Of a stretch of DNA of 48,404 nt, positions 1 through 7,749 are shown in pieces. Position 1 is the first letter of the stretch, and every line of letters starts with the position of its first letter. The translations under genes were made by a program, and so were the position numbers. The stretch is taken from positions 1-48,404 of the forward strand of contig JAZNIW010000030.1 in the NCBI GenBank assembly GCA_045577695.1, in the 5' to 3' direction. This DNA is from UMGS1279 sp045577695 (GTDB lineage: Bacteria; Bacillota; Clostridia; Oscillospirales; Acutalibacteraceae). Below the pieces are notes generated by a model. It saw nothing but the letters and a program-made list of their open reading frames with translations, was not told where the DNA came from and did not search any database.

Positions 1-7
1 CTTACGA

Positions 8-114
8 CCTTAAATGAGTTATTTTTTGTGTAGATTTTGGTGAAACGGAGTTCATAAGGCTTTCGCCTATGAATGACGGCGAGCCAAAAAATGCCTAAAA
101 ATAGTCATTTAAGG
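8..114. repeat. Fold-back (MITE-like) inverted-repeat element
   Basis: The ends form an inverted repeat: CCTTAAATGA followed by a T-rich stretch at 8-27, and its near complement ending TCATTTAAGG at 105-114. A second inner palindrome at 51-73 (TTCATA...TATGAA) makes the whole unit a long imperfect hairpin. No coding capacity is seen. The size and architecture fit a small non-autonomous or REP-like repeat, but only one copy is visible here. Confidence 0.45.
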
Positions 115-476
115 CTGGTTCAGGTTTAAATGCTTTGGCTATTGAGAAACCAATTCTGAAATCACAGTTTGCTCGTTAAAAGAAATCTATAACAAGTTGG
201 ATGTAAGAAAAGATGGACCAAACAGAAATGAACTATGTTATAGCAACCAAGAAAAGTAAGGAAGATGCTTTTCATTTTATAATGGTATTAGAATGATGTT
301 TTGACAATTCTTGACCTATTGCACAATAATAGGTTAGGAATATGTTTGGTTAATGCATTGGAAATTTTTCTACTAAGAGAGAAAGAAGATATTGTGGAGC
401 AATTTCTTTTAAAAACAGGTTCCCTTTAAAAAACCAGGAAGTGAAATCTTCAAACTTTTTGGAAAGAAGGGATTTT
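115..476. other. AT-rich intergenic region upstream of the symporter gene
   Basis: I see no convincing gene here. A TTGACA at 301-306 is the only good promoter hexamer, but its -10 is poor. A small inverted repeat ACCTATT/AATAGGT spans 314-334. The stretch probably carries the promoter and leader of the downstream symporter. Confidence 0.35.
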
Positions 477-1955
477 GTGTCTGCCGGTCAAATGGTGCTA
501 ACCTTTTTATGCGAAAAGGTGGTTTGGGGCGATCCAATGCTTTGTGCGCTTTTGTTGTTTGGGGTGACAGCAACCGTGCGCACCCGATTTTTTCCTTTTC
601 GACGTATTGGATGGATTTATAAAAAAACGGTGGGGTCGTTTTTTCAACCCTCAAAAAAAGGGGCGGGAAAGGCGCTTTCTCCCAAGCAGGCAGCCGCTAC
701 TGCCTTGGCTGCCACCATTGGCACCGGAAACATTGCCGGTGTAGCAACCGCTCTGACCATTGGCGGTGCGGGAGCAGTGTTTTGGATGTGGATTTCGGCT
801 TTGCTTGGAATGATGACTGCCTTTTCGGAGCAAACACTGGGGGTGTATTACCGCCGCCGCGCCCCATCGGGGGAATGGTTGGGCGGCGCGATGTATTATT
901 TAGAAGACGGATTGTATCAACAAAAAGGATGGAAAAAAGCAGGCCGACGGCTCGCTTTATTTTTTGCCCTCTGTCAGGTCGGTGCCGCCTTTGGGATGGG
1001 GAATATGATACAAATGAACACCGTAGCGGGATTATTGGAAACCGCTTTTGTACCCTTGGGCGGAGTTCGAATTTCGCCGCTTGTCATCGGTGCGGGGTTG
1101 GCCCTCTTGCTGGGATTTATGATTCTGGGTGGAGCCCAACGTATCGGACGTGTAGCCGAGCGGATGGTGCCGGTGATGGCGGTTGGTTATTTTCTGGGCA
1201 CGGGATTGATTATCGCGCGGAACATTCACACCTTACCGGCGGTTTTTACGGCAATTTTTCGCGGTGCATTCGGGTTTTCTTCTGTGGTTGGCGGATGGAC
1301 CGGCAGTATGGTAAAACAGGCTGTTTCTTTGGGGATTCGGCGGGGTGTTTTTTCCAACGAAGCCGGCCTTGGCTCTTCGGTTACTGCCCTTGCGTCGGCC
1401 GAGGAAAATGAACCGGTGGTACAGGGAATGTGGGGCATTTTCACGGTGGTGTTCGATACCATTATTGGTTGTAGTTTTACCGCCTTTGCCATTTTATCTT
1501 CGGGTGTTATCAACCTTTCCACCGGTCAGGTGTGTGGGGATTGGCAGGGGGCTGAATTAGTTGCCGCCGCCTTTGCCAAAACTTTTTTTCCTTCGGCCGG
1601 CCTATTTGTTACGGTGGCAACCGTATTTTTTGCCCTTTCCACCGTGGTCGGATGGTCCTTTTACGGAAGTCAAGCGGCCAAATATTTAAAGGGAGAACGG
1701 GGCAAAGAGCTGTTTGGCTACCTATTTGTGGCAGCCTCACTGTTGGGGTCGGTGCTGGATTTAGATTTGGTTTGGAAACTGTCCGACCTTTGCAACGGAC
1801 TGATGGCGATTCCCAACTTAATAGGACTTTGGATATTGTTGCCCAAGGTCATTGCCATAACCGATAATTACATCGCACGACAAGGAAAAAGAGGGGGCAA
1901 TTTGCGTCCGCTTCTTTCCTTTCATCCCGAATTGCAGCGGGAACTTGAAAGATAA
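477..1955 (+). CDS. Sodium:alanine/glycine symporter, AGCS family (AlsT-like)
   Basis: Integral membrane amino-acid carrier of the AGCS family, which couples uptake of alanine or glycine to Na+ (or H+). The protein is about 492 residues, normal for the family, and is almost entirely hydrophobic segments. Two family signatures are clear: GTGNIAG near residues 82-88 and SNEAGLGSS near 293-301. I chose GTG at 477 because GAAGGG (466-471) sits 5 bases upstream. A GTG at 441 has its AGGAA directly abutting, and an ATG at 492 has no ribosome site. It is monocistronic and closed by a strong hairpin terminator. The substrate cannot be assigned more precisely from sequence. Confidence 0.9.
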   Translation: MSAGQMVLTFLCEKVVWGDPMLCALLLFGVTATVRTRFFPFRRIGWIYKKTVGSFFQPSKKGAGKALSPKQAAATALAATIGTGNIAGVATALTIGGAGAVFWMWISALLGMMTAFSEQTLGVYYRRRAPSGEWLGGAMYYLEDGLYQQKGWKKAGRRLALFFALCQVGAAFGMGNMIQMNTVAGLLETAFVPLGGVRISPLVIGAGLALLLGFMILGGAQRIGRVAERMVPVMAVGYFLGTGLIIARNIHTLPAVFTAIFRGAFGFSSVVGGWTGSMVKQAVSLGIRRGVFSNEAGLGSSVTALASAEENEPVVQGMWGIFTVVFDTIIGCSFTAFAILSSGVINLSTGQVCGDWQGAELVAAAFAKTFFPSAGLFVTVATVFFALSTVVGWSFYGSQAAKYLKGERGKELFGYLFVAASLLGSVLDLDLVWKLSDLCNGLMAIPNLIGLWILLPKVIAITDNYIARQGKRGGNLRPLLSFHPELQRELER

Positions 1956-1960
1956 AAACA

Positions 1961-2000
1961 CGCCGCTTTCCCTTTTGGGAAAAGCGGCGGTTGCTTTTTT
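1961..2000. terminator. Bidirectional rho-independent terminator
   Basis: CGCCGCTTTCCC/GGGAAAAGCGGCG forms a 12-13 bp stem with a TTTT loop (1961-1989), followed by a T-run at 1995-2000. It ends the symporter gene on the plus strand. It also lies just past the stop of the minus-strand regulator, so it probably serves both. Confidence 0.85.
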
Positions 2001-2002
2001 CG

Positions 2003-2422
2003 TTATTGGTCAATTTTTTCTGCCAATTCTTCAACTTCCTTGCAGATCTTGTCTTTCAAATTTTCCGGTAACAGACGGTAGCGCGCAATTAACATTCTTT
2101 CGCGTTCCAAAAGGTTGCCGAAGTTGGTGGGTTGATGTATGTCGAAAATGCTGCCCGGATCTTCCAGAATACCGGGGTTGATAAGCTGGTTGAAAATAAC
2201 AGGATCTTGCTCATCATACATCAGCTCATGGGTGCTGACGTGAAAGAGGGTGGAAAGCTTTAAAATGTTTTCCAACGGGGGCGTGGTGTTGCGCTCGTAA
2301 TAAGCATAGGTGGAACGTTTGATTTTTAAAATATCTGCGACTTGCTCTTGGGTAAGGTGGTGGGCTTTGCGTACGCGGGATAGTTTTTTTGCCATAATTT
2401 TGCGACGGTCGATGTTTTCCAT
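2003..2422 (-). CDS. XRE-family helix-turn-helix transcriptional regulator
   Basis: A 139-residue cytosolic DNA-binding protein. Residues about 8-65 form a Cro/C1-type HTH: LTQEQVADILKIKRSTYAYYERN is the helix 2-3 core, with the typical E-R-N and P-L-E-N-I-L-K-L ending. The C-terminal half is acidic and helical, with no recognised effector domain. The start at 2422 is preceded by GGAG 8 bases upstream; a longer reading to 2521 would run into the tRNA promoter region. It is monocistronic and its target is unknown. It diverges from the tRNA-Thr gene, so the 90-base gap must hold promoters for both. Confidence 0.82.
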   Translation of the reverse strand: MENIDRRKIMAKKLSRVRKAHHLTQEQVADILKIKRSTYAYYERNTTPPLENILKLSTLFHVSTHELMYDEQDPVIFNQLINPGILEDPGSIFDIHQPTNFGNLLERERMLIARYRLLPENLKDKICKEVEELAEKIDQ

Positions 2423-2462
2423 AGTAGATTCTCCTTCATTCCTAAATATTTTTAATTTGCTC

Positions 2463-2491
2463 TTGACTCGAGTTGCGAAAATTGATATAAT
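2463..2491 (+). promoter_or_regulatory. Sigma-A promoter of tRNA-Thr
   Basis: TTGACT (2463-2468), a 17-base spacer and a perfect TATAAT (2486-2491) lie 16 bases before the mature tRNA 5' end. Confidence 0.85.
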
Positions 2492-2506
2492 TGACAAGAT
2501 AAGTTT

Positions 2507-2581
2507 GCTGATGTGGCTCAATGGCAGAGCAGCTCACTCGTAATGAGCAGGTTGTCGGTTCGATTCCGACCATCAGCTCCA
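2507..2581 (+). tRNA. tRNA-Thr (anticodon CGU), CCA encoded
   Basis: A full cloverleaf can be drawn. The acceptor stem is GCTGATG/CATCAGC and the D stem is GCTC/GAGC. The anticodon stem GCTCA/TGAGC closes the loop CTCGTAA, giving anticodon CGT (codon ACG, Thr). The T stem is GTCGG/CCGAC with loop TTCGATT, then discriminator T and an encoded CCA at 2579-2581. Confidence 0.95.
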
Positions 2582-2582
2582 A

Positions 2583-2613
2583 GCCGATTCCTTTTAAGGG
2601 ATCGGTTTTTTTG
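2583..2613 (+). terminator. Rho-independent terminator of tRNA-Thr
   Basis: CCGATTCC/GGGATCGG stem with a six-base loop, followed by seven T residues (2606-2612), immediately after the tRNA 3' end. Confidence 0.85.
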
Positions 2614-4701
2614 TTATAAAACACCGTTTACAAATAACCCGTGGGTAAACTCCGCTCCGTTTTGCAGTTGATTTTGCAGAAAATTTTGCAAAACCGAAAT
2701 GGTTTCTTCAGGCGATTCTAAGGAAAAGAATAAATAGCCGGCATCAGCCGCAACCTCAGAGAGGTAATGGGAAAGGTTTGTGATTTTGGTGTTCAATATT
2801 TCGGAAAATCCGTTTTCGCAAATGACCGGAAATCGGTTGTTTTTGCGGTCGGTGATAGAACATCCTTTGGCTTTTTCACGGCATCCGACTCCGTTTTTGA
2901 CGGGACAGTTACGGGTTAGCATCAGGGGTTGTCTGCCATAACAAAAAACCATTCGGGCCATTTTTCTTTTTCCCGTTAAGGCGGCGATTTCTCGTCGGTT
3001 CAATTCGGGGGATAGAATCACGGTTTTGGCCCCCAAATCGGCGGCGGCAGCCAGCGAATAGGAGTTAAACAGATTCATTCCAAATCCGAAGATGATATGC
3101 GGCATAATTTTTTTGGCCAAGGCCACCGCCGAAAGATTGGAGCAAACGACTGTTTGCACCTTTTGCCGTTGCAAGCGGGTCAAAAGCGAGAGCAACACCG
3201 TATCGTCGGTTGCACCGCGGGGTAGTTCGGCCGCCGCTTGTTGCAAGAGTGCACGGGAGGATTCCGATAAATCTTCTTGTTCCAATAGGGCCGCCAAACG
3301 GAAGGCCGGTAGCGAATAACCGGTTAAATCGGACAATAAATTTTTGGCGGCAAAACATTGGGTTTCATTGGAAAAACGGGCGAAAAACCCGTGGATTTTG
3401 CGTGTGGGCTCGGGGGATAGCGAAAGGGTGTTTTGGCTTGGCTTTTCGCGCCGAAGGGCGCGCAGAGCACCGAGTTTCTCCACTCCCTGTGTCCGCAGTC
3501 GGTTGAGGGCAGAGAGGGGAAGCGTCCATCCCTCCTCGCAATCGACCGAAAGGGTGTCGACATAATAGGGAGTGCCACCCAGTTTAGAAAAAATTTCTTC
3601 CAGACGTTCTTTGGTTAAGGGGCGGTTGCGGGCTTTCTCCGGCGCGGGGCCGGTGCAGGTTACCGAAGCGTTGCCGTCTTGCGCGGTTAAGACGATGGGT
3701 TGTCCGTCGCGAAGGGAAATCTGCAACCGAAGGGGCAAGCGTTGTCGTTCTCTACGGTAGAGTTCGTGGATGGAGGCCATAGCTTCTTTTGATGCGGCCT
3801 TGTCCTGCTCACTTCGCACCCCAAACATATGTCGTCCCAAACGGTTTTCGAAATACCCATCGGTAAATCCACTGCGAGAAAAAATCTGTTCCAATTGTTT
3901 TTTGGTTTGGTTTGGTACGGCACCCTCATCGAACATAAGGCGAAAAGCGTGAACTGCCGAAGCTACATATTCCGGTCTCTTCATTCGGCCCTCAATTTTA
4001 AAGGAGGCAACGCCAATTTCGGTGAGACGATGGACTTTCGAGAGTAAGGATAAATCCTTTAAACTTAAATCAAAGTTGGTGCCTTTCTCGGCGTGAAAGG
4101 GCAACCGGCAAGTGCCGGCACACAGGCCCCGATTGGCACTGCGGCCGCCCAAAAAGGCGCTAAAATAACATTGTCCTGAAAGGCACATACAAAGGGCGCC
4201 GTGAACAAATACTTCTACTTCCATCCCCAAGCGGTCAGCCGCTTGTACAAAGGAGTTCAGTTCCGCCTCACTCAGTTCGCGAGCCGGAACAATTCGCTGA
4301 AACCCCATCTCTTTGAGTAGGGGCAGGGCGGCCGGCGAATGAATGGAAAGTTGGGTGGAACCGTGCAAGACAATGTAAGGTGCCGTTTGATGCAACAAAC
4401 AAGCCAGCCCCAAATCCTGCACAATTACGGCGTCAATGCCGTAATGCCAAGCTCGCTTTGCTAAAGAAAGGGCAGCGGTCATTTCATCATCTTTGATTAA
4501 GGTGTTGAGGGTTAAATAACAGTAAACGCCGTTTTTTTTAGCATAGGCAATGGCGTCTTGTAAGGCTTGCTCGTCAAAATTGTCGGCATTGCGACGTGCG
4601 TTGAATTCTTCTGCTCCAAAATAGACGGCATCTGCACCGGCGCGTATCGCCGCTACTAAGGAATCCCTACTACCGACCGGAGCTAAAATTTCTACCGCCA
4701 T
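2614..4701 (-). CDS. U32 peptidase-family protein with DUF3656 (RlhA-type RNA hydroxylation factor)
   Basis: A 695-residue protein of the U32 family. The N-terminal TIM-barrel-like domain (residues 1-300) opens with ILAPVGSRDSL. It contains the U32 signature around 163-178 (E-V-F-V-H-G-A-L-C-M-C-L-S-G-Q-C) and a second Cys pair at C194/C198. In the characterised members TrhP and RlhA such cysteines support prephenate-dependent hydroxylation of tRNA U34 or 23S rRNA C2501. The long middle/C-terminal part matches the DUF3656-bearing branch, which includes RlhA, so an rRNA-modifying role is more likely than proteolysis. It is the second gene of a two-gene operon, starting 4 bases after the lipoprotein gene stop. 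The exact RNA target is inference. Confidence 0.82.
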   Translation of the reverse strand: MAVEILAPVGSRDSLVAAIRAGADAVYFGAEEFNARRNADNFDEQALQDAIAYAKKNGVYCYLTLNTLIKDDEMTAALSLAKRAWHYGIDAVIVQDLGLACLLHQTAPYIVLHGSTQLSIHSPAALPLLKEMGFQRIVPARELSEAELNSFVQAADRLGMEVEVFVHGALCMCLSGQCYFSAFLGGRSANRGLCAGTCRLPFHAEKGTNFDLSLKDLSLLSKVHRLTEIGVASFKIEGRMKRPEYVASAVHAFRLMFDEGAVPNQTKKQLEQIFSRSGFTDGYFENRLGRHMFGVRSEQDKAASKEAMASIHELYRRERQRLPLRLQISLRDGQPIVLTAQDGNASVTCTGPAPEKARNRPLTKERLEEIFSKLGGTPYYVDTLSVDCEEGWTLPLSALNRLRTQGVEKLGALRALRREKPSQNTLSLSPEPTRKIHGFFARFSNETQCFAAKNLLSDLTGYSLPAFRLAALLEQEDLSESSRALLQQAAAELPRGATDDTVLLSLLTRLQRQKVQTVVCSNLSAVALAKKIMPHIIFGFGMNLFNSYSLAAAADLGAKTVILSPELNRREIAALTGKRKMARMVFCYGRQPLMLTRNCPVKNGVGCREKAKGCSITDRKNNRFPVICENGFSEILNTKITNLSHYLSEVAADAGYLFFSLESPEETISVLQNFLQNQLQNGAEFTHGLFVNGVL

Positions 4702-4705
4702 AGGT

Positions 4706-5194
4706 TTAATAAATGGGGGAAACCTGCCACTCGTTGAGCAGAGGTTCTAAGGCGCCCGTATTGTCGCATATCACCAATAAAACGATGTGATCGTCTTCCA
4801 CCAAAATACGGTTTTGAATTTTCTGATATTCACTATCCATCGTGTTTTTAAAGGAAGAGGTTAGTTTGGTTAAATAACTTGAAATGCCCGAAACGACCTT
4901 ATTGTGTCCGGACTTGTCGGTCACTTCAAAGGCGGCAACGGTGTCGGCCGACTCGCCGTCGGCGCTGACCCAAGCGCTGAATCGTTTTACATCGGCATCT
5001 TGAAATTCAAAGTAGGAGGGCAAAGCCGAGGCAGATAATTCGCTCAGGGCAGGAAAGGGTTGTTGTTTTAAAATTTGTGCGGTACATTCCGATGGGGAAA
5101 GGGAATCGTTTGACCGACAGCCACTAAACAGCAGACAGATGCTTAGTAGAAAAGAAACCGCCGAAATCCATTTAAGATGTCTGAAAGAAGGCAT
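4706..5194 (-). CDS. DUF4358-type lipoprotein
   Basis: A 162-residue exported protein. It starts with a basic n-region and a hydrophobic core, then a lipobox (LFSGC, Cys about residue 26), so it should be lipid-anchored on the outer face of the membrane. The remainder fits the DUF4358 family of Clostridia: a small alpha/beta domain ending near a conserved hydrophobic strand plus CDN. Its function is unknown. The start at 5194 has AAGGAG 7 bases upstream; longer readings lack a ribosome site. It is co-transcribed with the U32 protein gene (4-base gap), but a functional link is not obvious. Confidence 0.75.
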   Translation of the reverse strand: MPSFRHLKWISAVSFLLSICLLFSGCRSNDSLSPSECTAQILKQQPFPALSELSASALPSYFEFQDADVKRFSAWVSADGESADTVAAFEVTDKSGHNKVVSGISSYLTKLTSSFKNTMDSEYQKIQNRILVEDDHIVLLVICDNTGALEPLLNEWQVSPIY

Positions 5195-5465
5195 ATGTTT
5201 TCTCCTTATAACAGGGTGTGGGTTGGCGTTACTTGGCAATAGACTCTTTGGAAAATGAATGTTCCAGACAACCTTTTTCATTATAACTGTTTTTGACAAA
5301 ATAGTAAAGGTTTTTTTTAAAAAAGAGAAGTTGTTTTTAAAAAAAGGCAATATCTTTCACACAACAAGGGAAAAAGTAGGCATAAGCGGGGGGAGAATTA
5401 TTCGGCGAAAAAGTATGTTGATTAGGGTTTGACGAAAAATGTCGATTTACAAATAGTATTTATAG

Positions 5466-5554
5466 TTATTCACCGAGTTATCCACCGTTTTGCAACGGTT
5501 TTATGGGGAATTCGGCACTTTTGGGATAAAAACAGTGGAAAAGATGGTGGATAA
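5466..5554. promoter_or_regulatory. Cluster of DnaA-box-like nonamers
   Basis: TTATTCACC (5466-5474) and TTATCCACC (5478-5486) lie on the plus strand; TTATCCACC is on the minus strand (5546-5554). Each differs from the TTATNCACA consensus only at the last base. They could bind DnaA or be chance matches in AT-rich DNA. Confidence 0.35.
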
Positions 5555-5666
5555 GTAAGATAAAAATTTAGTACATTTTCACCAAAAAAACGAAAATCGG
5601 TCTTAAAAATAGGAATCATATAATACGAATTGTATAGAAAAAGCAGGTGCACCTACTATAAAATAC

Positions 5667-5695
5667 TTGACTTTTTTGAGAGCAGGCAGTAAACT
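5667..5695 (+). promoter_or_regulatory. Likely sigma-A promoter of gdhA
   Basis: TTGACT (5667-5672), a 17-base spacer and TAAACT (5690-5695) lie 55 bases before the start codon. The ribosome site AGGAGA is at 5735-5740. Confidence 0.6.
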
Positions 5696-5749
5696 AAAAA
5701 TGTTAATTTTTTTGCTGAAAAATTTAATTTTGTTAGGAGAAATGAAGCT

Positions 5750-7105
5750 ATGGCCTTAAAAAATGAATATTTGAAAAAGGTTTATGAAACCGCTGCACAT
5801 CGCAATGCCGGTGAGCCGGAATTCTTGCAAGCGGTGTTGGAGGTTTTTGAGTCATTAGAACCAGTAATTGAGCAAGATCCCCGCATTGAAAAATGGGGAA
5901 TTATGGAACGTATGGTAGAGCCCGAGCGTATGATTTCCTTCCGTGTTTCGTGGATGGATGATGCCGGCAAGGTGCAAGTCAACCGCGGTTATCGCGTACA
6001 GTTCAACTCGGCCATTGGCCCATACAAGGGAGGCGTTCGACTACATCCTTCGGTCAATGCTTCGGTTGTGAAGTTCCTCGGTTTTGAGCAAACGTTTAAA
6101 AACAGTTTAACCGGTCTGCCTATGGGTGGTGGTAAAGGTGGCTCTGATTTTGATCCGCGCGGTCGTTCGGACGCCGAAATTATGCGTTTCTGCCAAAGCT
6201 TTATGACCGAACTTTCCAAACATATCGGCCCGGATACCGATGTGCCGGCCGGTGATATTGGTGTTGGCGCACGCGAGGTTGGCTATCTTTATGGTCAATA
6301 CAAACGTCTGCGCAACGAATTTACCGGTGTATTAACCGGTAAGGGACTGTCTTTTGGAGGCTCTCTCATTCGCCCTGAAGCTACCGGTTATGGTGCTGTT
6401 TACTACACGGTGGAAATGCTGAAAAGTTTTGGAGAAACCATCAAAGGCAAAGTCGTTGCCGTCTCCGGCTTCGGTAACGTAGCTTGGGGCACCGTGAAAA
6501 AGGTGGCAGAGCTCGGTGGTAAGGTGGTTACCCTTTCGGGTCCCGATGGGTATATTTATGATGCTGATGGTATTGTTACCGAAGAAAAAATCAACTATCT
6601 GCTTGAAATGCGTGATTCCGGACGTGACAAGGTACAAGATTATGCCGATAAATTCGGCGTACCTTTCTATGCCGGCCAAAGACCGTGGGGTCAAAAAGTG
6701 GATATTGTAATGCCTTGCGCTACCCAAAATGAGGTTGGTATTGAAGATGCGAAAAACATTGTAGCCAACGGTGTAAAATATTATGTAGAAGTGGCCAATA
6801 TGCCCACCACCGAAGAAGCAGCCGCTTATATCAAAGCGAATGGATTGGTTATGGCCCCCTCGAAAGCGGTAAATGCCGGCGGCGTAGCAGTTTCGGGTCT
6901 GGAAATGAGCCAAAATTCTATGCGTTACAGCTGGTCGACCGAAGAAGTGGATGCCAAATTACAACAGATTATGGCCAACATTTATAAAAACTCTTATGAT
7001 GCCGCCAAGAAGTTCGGTATGGAGGGTGATTTGGTGGCCGGTGCGAACATCGCCGGATTTATCAAGGTAGCTGAGGCGATGATTGCCCAAGGTGTTGCCT
7101 ATTAA
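5750..7105 (+). CDS. gdhA: NADP-type glutamate dehydrogenase
   Basis: Cytosolic hexameric enzyme converting 2-oxoglutarate, ammonia and NAD(P)H to glutamate. Its 451 residues match the class I bacterial/fungal GDH size. Visible motifs are the substrate-binding segment GPYKGGVRLHP (K93), the catalytic lysine in PMGGGKGGSDFD (K129) and PAGDIG (D169). A Rossmann domain follows with SGFGNVAWG near 240. The NADP preference is inferred from family resemblance, not tested. It is monocistronic with its own promoter and an AGGAGA ribosome site 9 bases before ATG, and is followed by hairpins that likely terminate it. It feeds glutamate to the transamination steps of the ilv and ser pathways in this window. 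Confidence 0.95.
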   Translation: MALKNEYLKKVYETAAHRNAGEPEFLQAVLEVFESLEPVIEQDPRIEKWGIMERMVEPERMISFRVSWMDDAGKVQVNRGYRVQFNSAIGPYKGGVRLHPSVNASVVKFLGFEQTFKNSLTGLPMGGGKGGSDFDPRGRSDAEIMRFCQSFMTELSKHIGPDTDVPAGDIGVGAREVGYLYGQYKRLRNEFTGVLTGKGLSFGGSLIRPEATGYGAVYYTVEMLKSFGETIKGKVVAVSGFGNVAWGTVKKVAELGGKVVTLSGPDGYIYDADGIVTEEKINYLLEMRDSGRDKVQDYADKFGVPFYAGQRPWGQKVDIVMPCATQNEVGIEDAKNIVANGVKYYVEVANMPTTEEAAAYIKANGLVMAPSKAVNAGGVAVSGLEMSQNSMRYSWSTEEVDAKLQQIMANIYKNSYDAAKKFGMEGDLVAGANIAGFIKVAEAMIAQGVAY

Positions 7106-7135
7106 AATTTTTTCAAAAACAAAAATGTTCCCTTT

Positions 7136-7165
7136 TGTGGCACCCTCCATAAGGAAGGTGCCACA
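7136..7165 (+). terminator. Hairpin terminator after gdhA
   Basis: TGTGGCACC/GGTGCCACA makes a 9-bp stem extended by a further TCC/GGA, with an ATAA loop. The downstream tract is only moderately T-rich, so termination may be partial. Confidence 0.6.
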
Positions 7166-7202
7166 GTTATATTCTTTACATAGAAAAAGGGAGAGCACTT
7201 TT

Positions 7203-7398
7203 TTGGCGTTGTACCCGTAAGGATACAACGCCGGTTTTCTTTCGCCTTACGGCGAGTTTTATTGCTGCGCAGTTATATTTGTCTAACGACGAGTGATATT
7301 GCCTTCGGCAGTTTTATAGGTGAATAAAATACCACTGAAACCGCAAGGTTTCAATAAAACGATTGCTGTGAAGCAATAAGATCACTCCGACGATAGTG
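7203..7398. repeat. Array of short unrelated hairpins with similar spacers
   Basis: At least seven small inverted repeats follow each other: GGCGTTGTA/TACAACGCC (7205-7232), CGCC/GGCG (7243-7254), TGC/GCA (7263-7271), GTC/GAC (7281-7290), TGCC/GGCA (7300-7310), GAAACC/GGTTTC (7337-7352) and ATTGC/GCAAT (7362-7377). An eighth, CACT/AGTG, ends near 7398. Stem sequences differ, while the linkers resemble each other (agttttatt, agttatattt, gagtgatatt, agttttata). The first, with its downstream GGTTTTCTTT, could act as a second gdhA terminator. Confidence 0.6.
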
Positions 7399-7426
7399 TA
7401 TAAAGATGGATAAAACGGATTCACCC

Positions 7427-7455
7427 TTGACAAATCGGGAGAAAATGCATAGAAT
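7427..7455 (+). promoter_or_regulatory. Sigma-A promoter of the ribU transcript
   Basis: TTGACA (7427-7432), a 17-base spacer and TAGAAT (7450-7455) lie about 25 bases upstream of the FMN aptamer. Confidence 0.8.
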
Positions 7456-7481
7456 AAAATTACAAAGAAATATCATCAATG

Positions 7482-7641
7482 TCTTCGGGGCGGGGTGCGA
7501 TTCCCCACCGACGGTAATGAAACGGCGAATGTCGTTTTTAGTCCGTGACCTGCCGCAATGCGGTGGCTGATTTGGTGCGATTCCAAAACCGACGGTGTTG
7601 CAAAGAAATTTGCTTTCAGTCCGGATGAGAGAAGCAGACGA
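7482..7641 (+). ncRNA. FMN riboswitch (RFN element)
   Basis: The conserved RFN blocks are present in order: CTTCGGGGCGGGGTGCGATT, CCCCACCGACGGTAAT, a variable arm, AGTCCGTGACCTGCC, GGTGCGATTCC, AACCGACGG, then TCAGTCCGGATGAGAGAAG closing near 7641. A terminator hairpin lies just downstream. FMN binding should favour that terminator and shut off the riboflavin transporter gene. Confidence 0.95.
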
Positions 7642-7673
7642 TTTTTTTCGAAAACCGATAAAATTGTTGTGTG

Positions 7674-7709
7674 CGTCCCGTTTCTGCTTATGGAAACGGG
7701 GCGTTTTTT
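7674..7709 (+). terminator. Riboswitch expression-platform terminator
   Basis: CGTCCCGTTTC/GAAACGGGGCG forms an 11-bp stem with an eight-base loop followed by TTTTTT. It sits between the FMN aptamer and the ribU ribosome site, the expected place for transcription attenuation. Confidence 0.85.
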
Positions 7710-7749
7710 CTTTTGGTAGGCATGGTGTAGAAAAAGGAGAATGATTTTT

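Larger units (their letters stand above)
5195..5749. other. Intergenic region between the lipoprotein gene and gdhA
   Basis: An AT-rich divergent intergenic region of about 550 bases with no convincing gene. It holds the promoter of gdhA, presumably that of the minus-strand lipoprotein/U32 operon, and a group of DnaA-box-like nonamers (listed separately). Confidence 0.6.

Noticed and set aside
782..1411. A 209-codon frame overlapping the symporter gene
   Set aside because: It is an out-of-frame shadow of a clear AGCS gene; its translation is Cys/Arg/Trp-rich without motifs and it has no ribosome site.
5466..5554. Possible chromosomal replication origin
   Set aside because: Only three imperfect boxes, no dnaA/dnaN/rpmH nearby and no clear unwinding element; treated as a DnaA-box-like cluster only.
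6332..6913. A 193-codon minus-strand frame inside gdhA
   Set aside because: An antisense shadow of a strongly conserved gene, rich in His, Phe and Ile with no domain.
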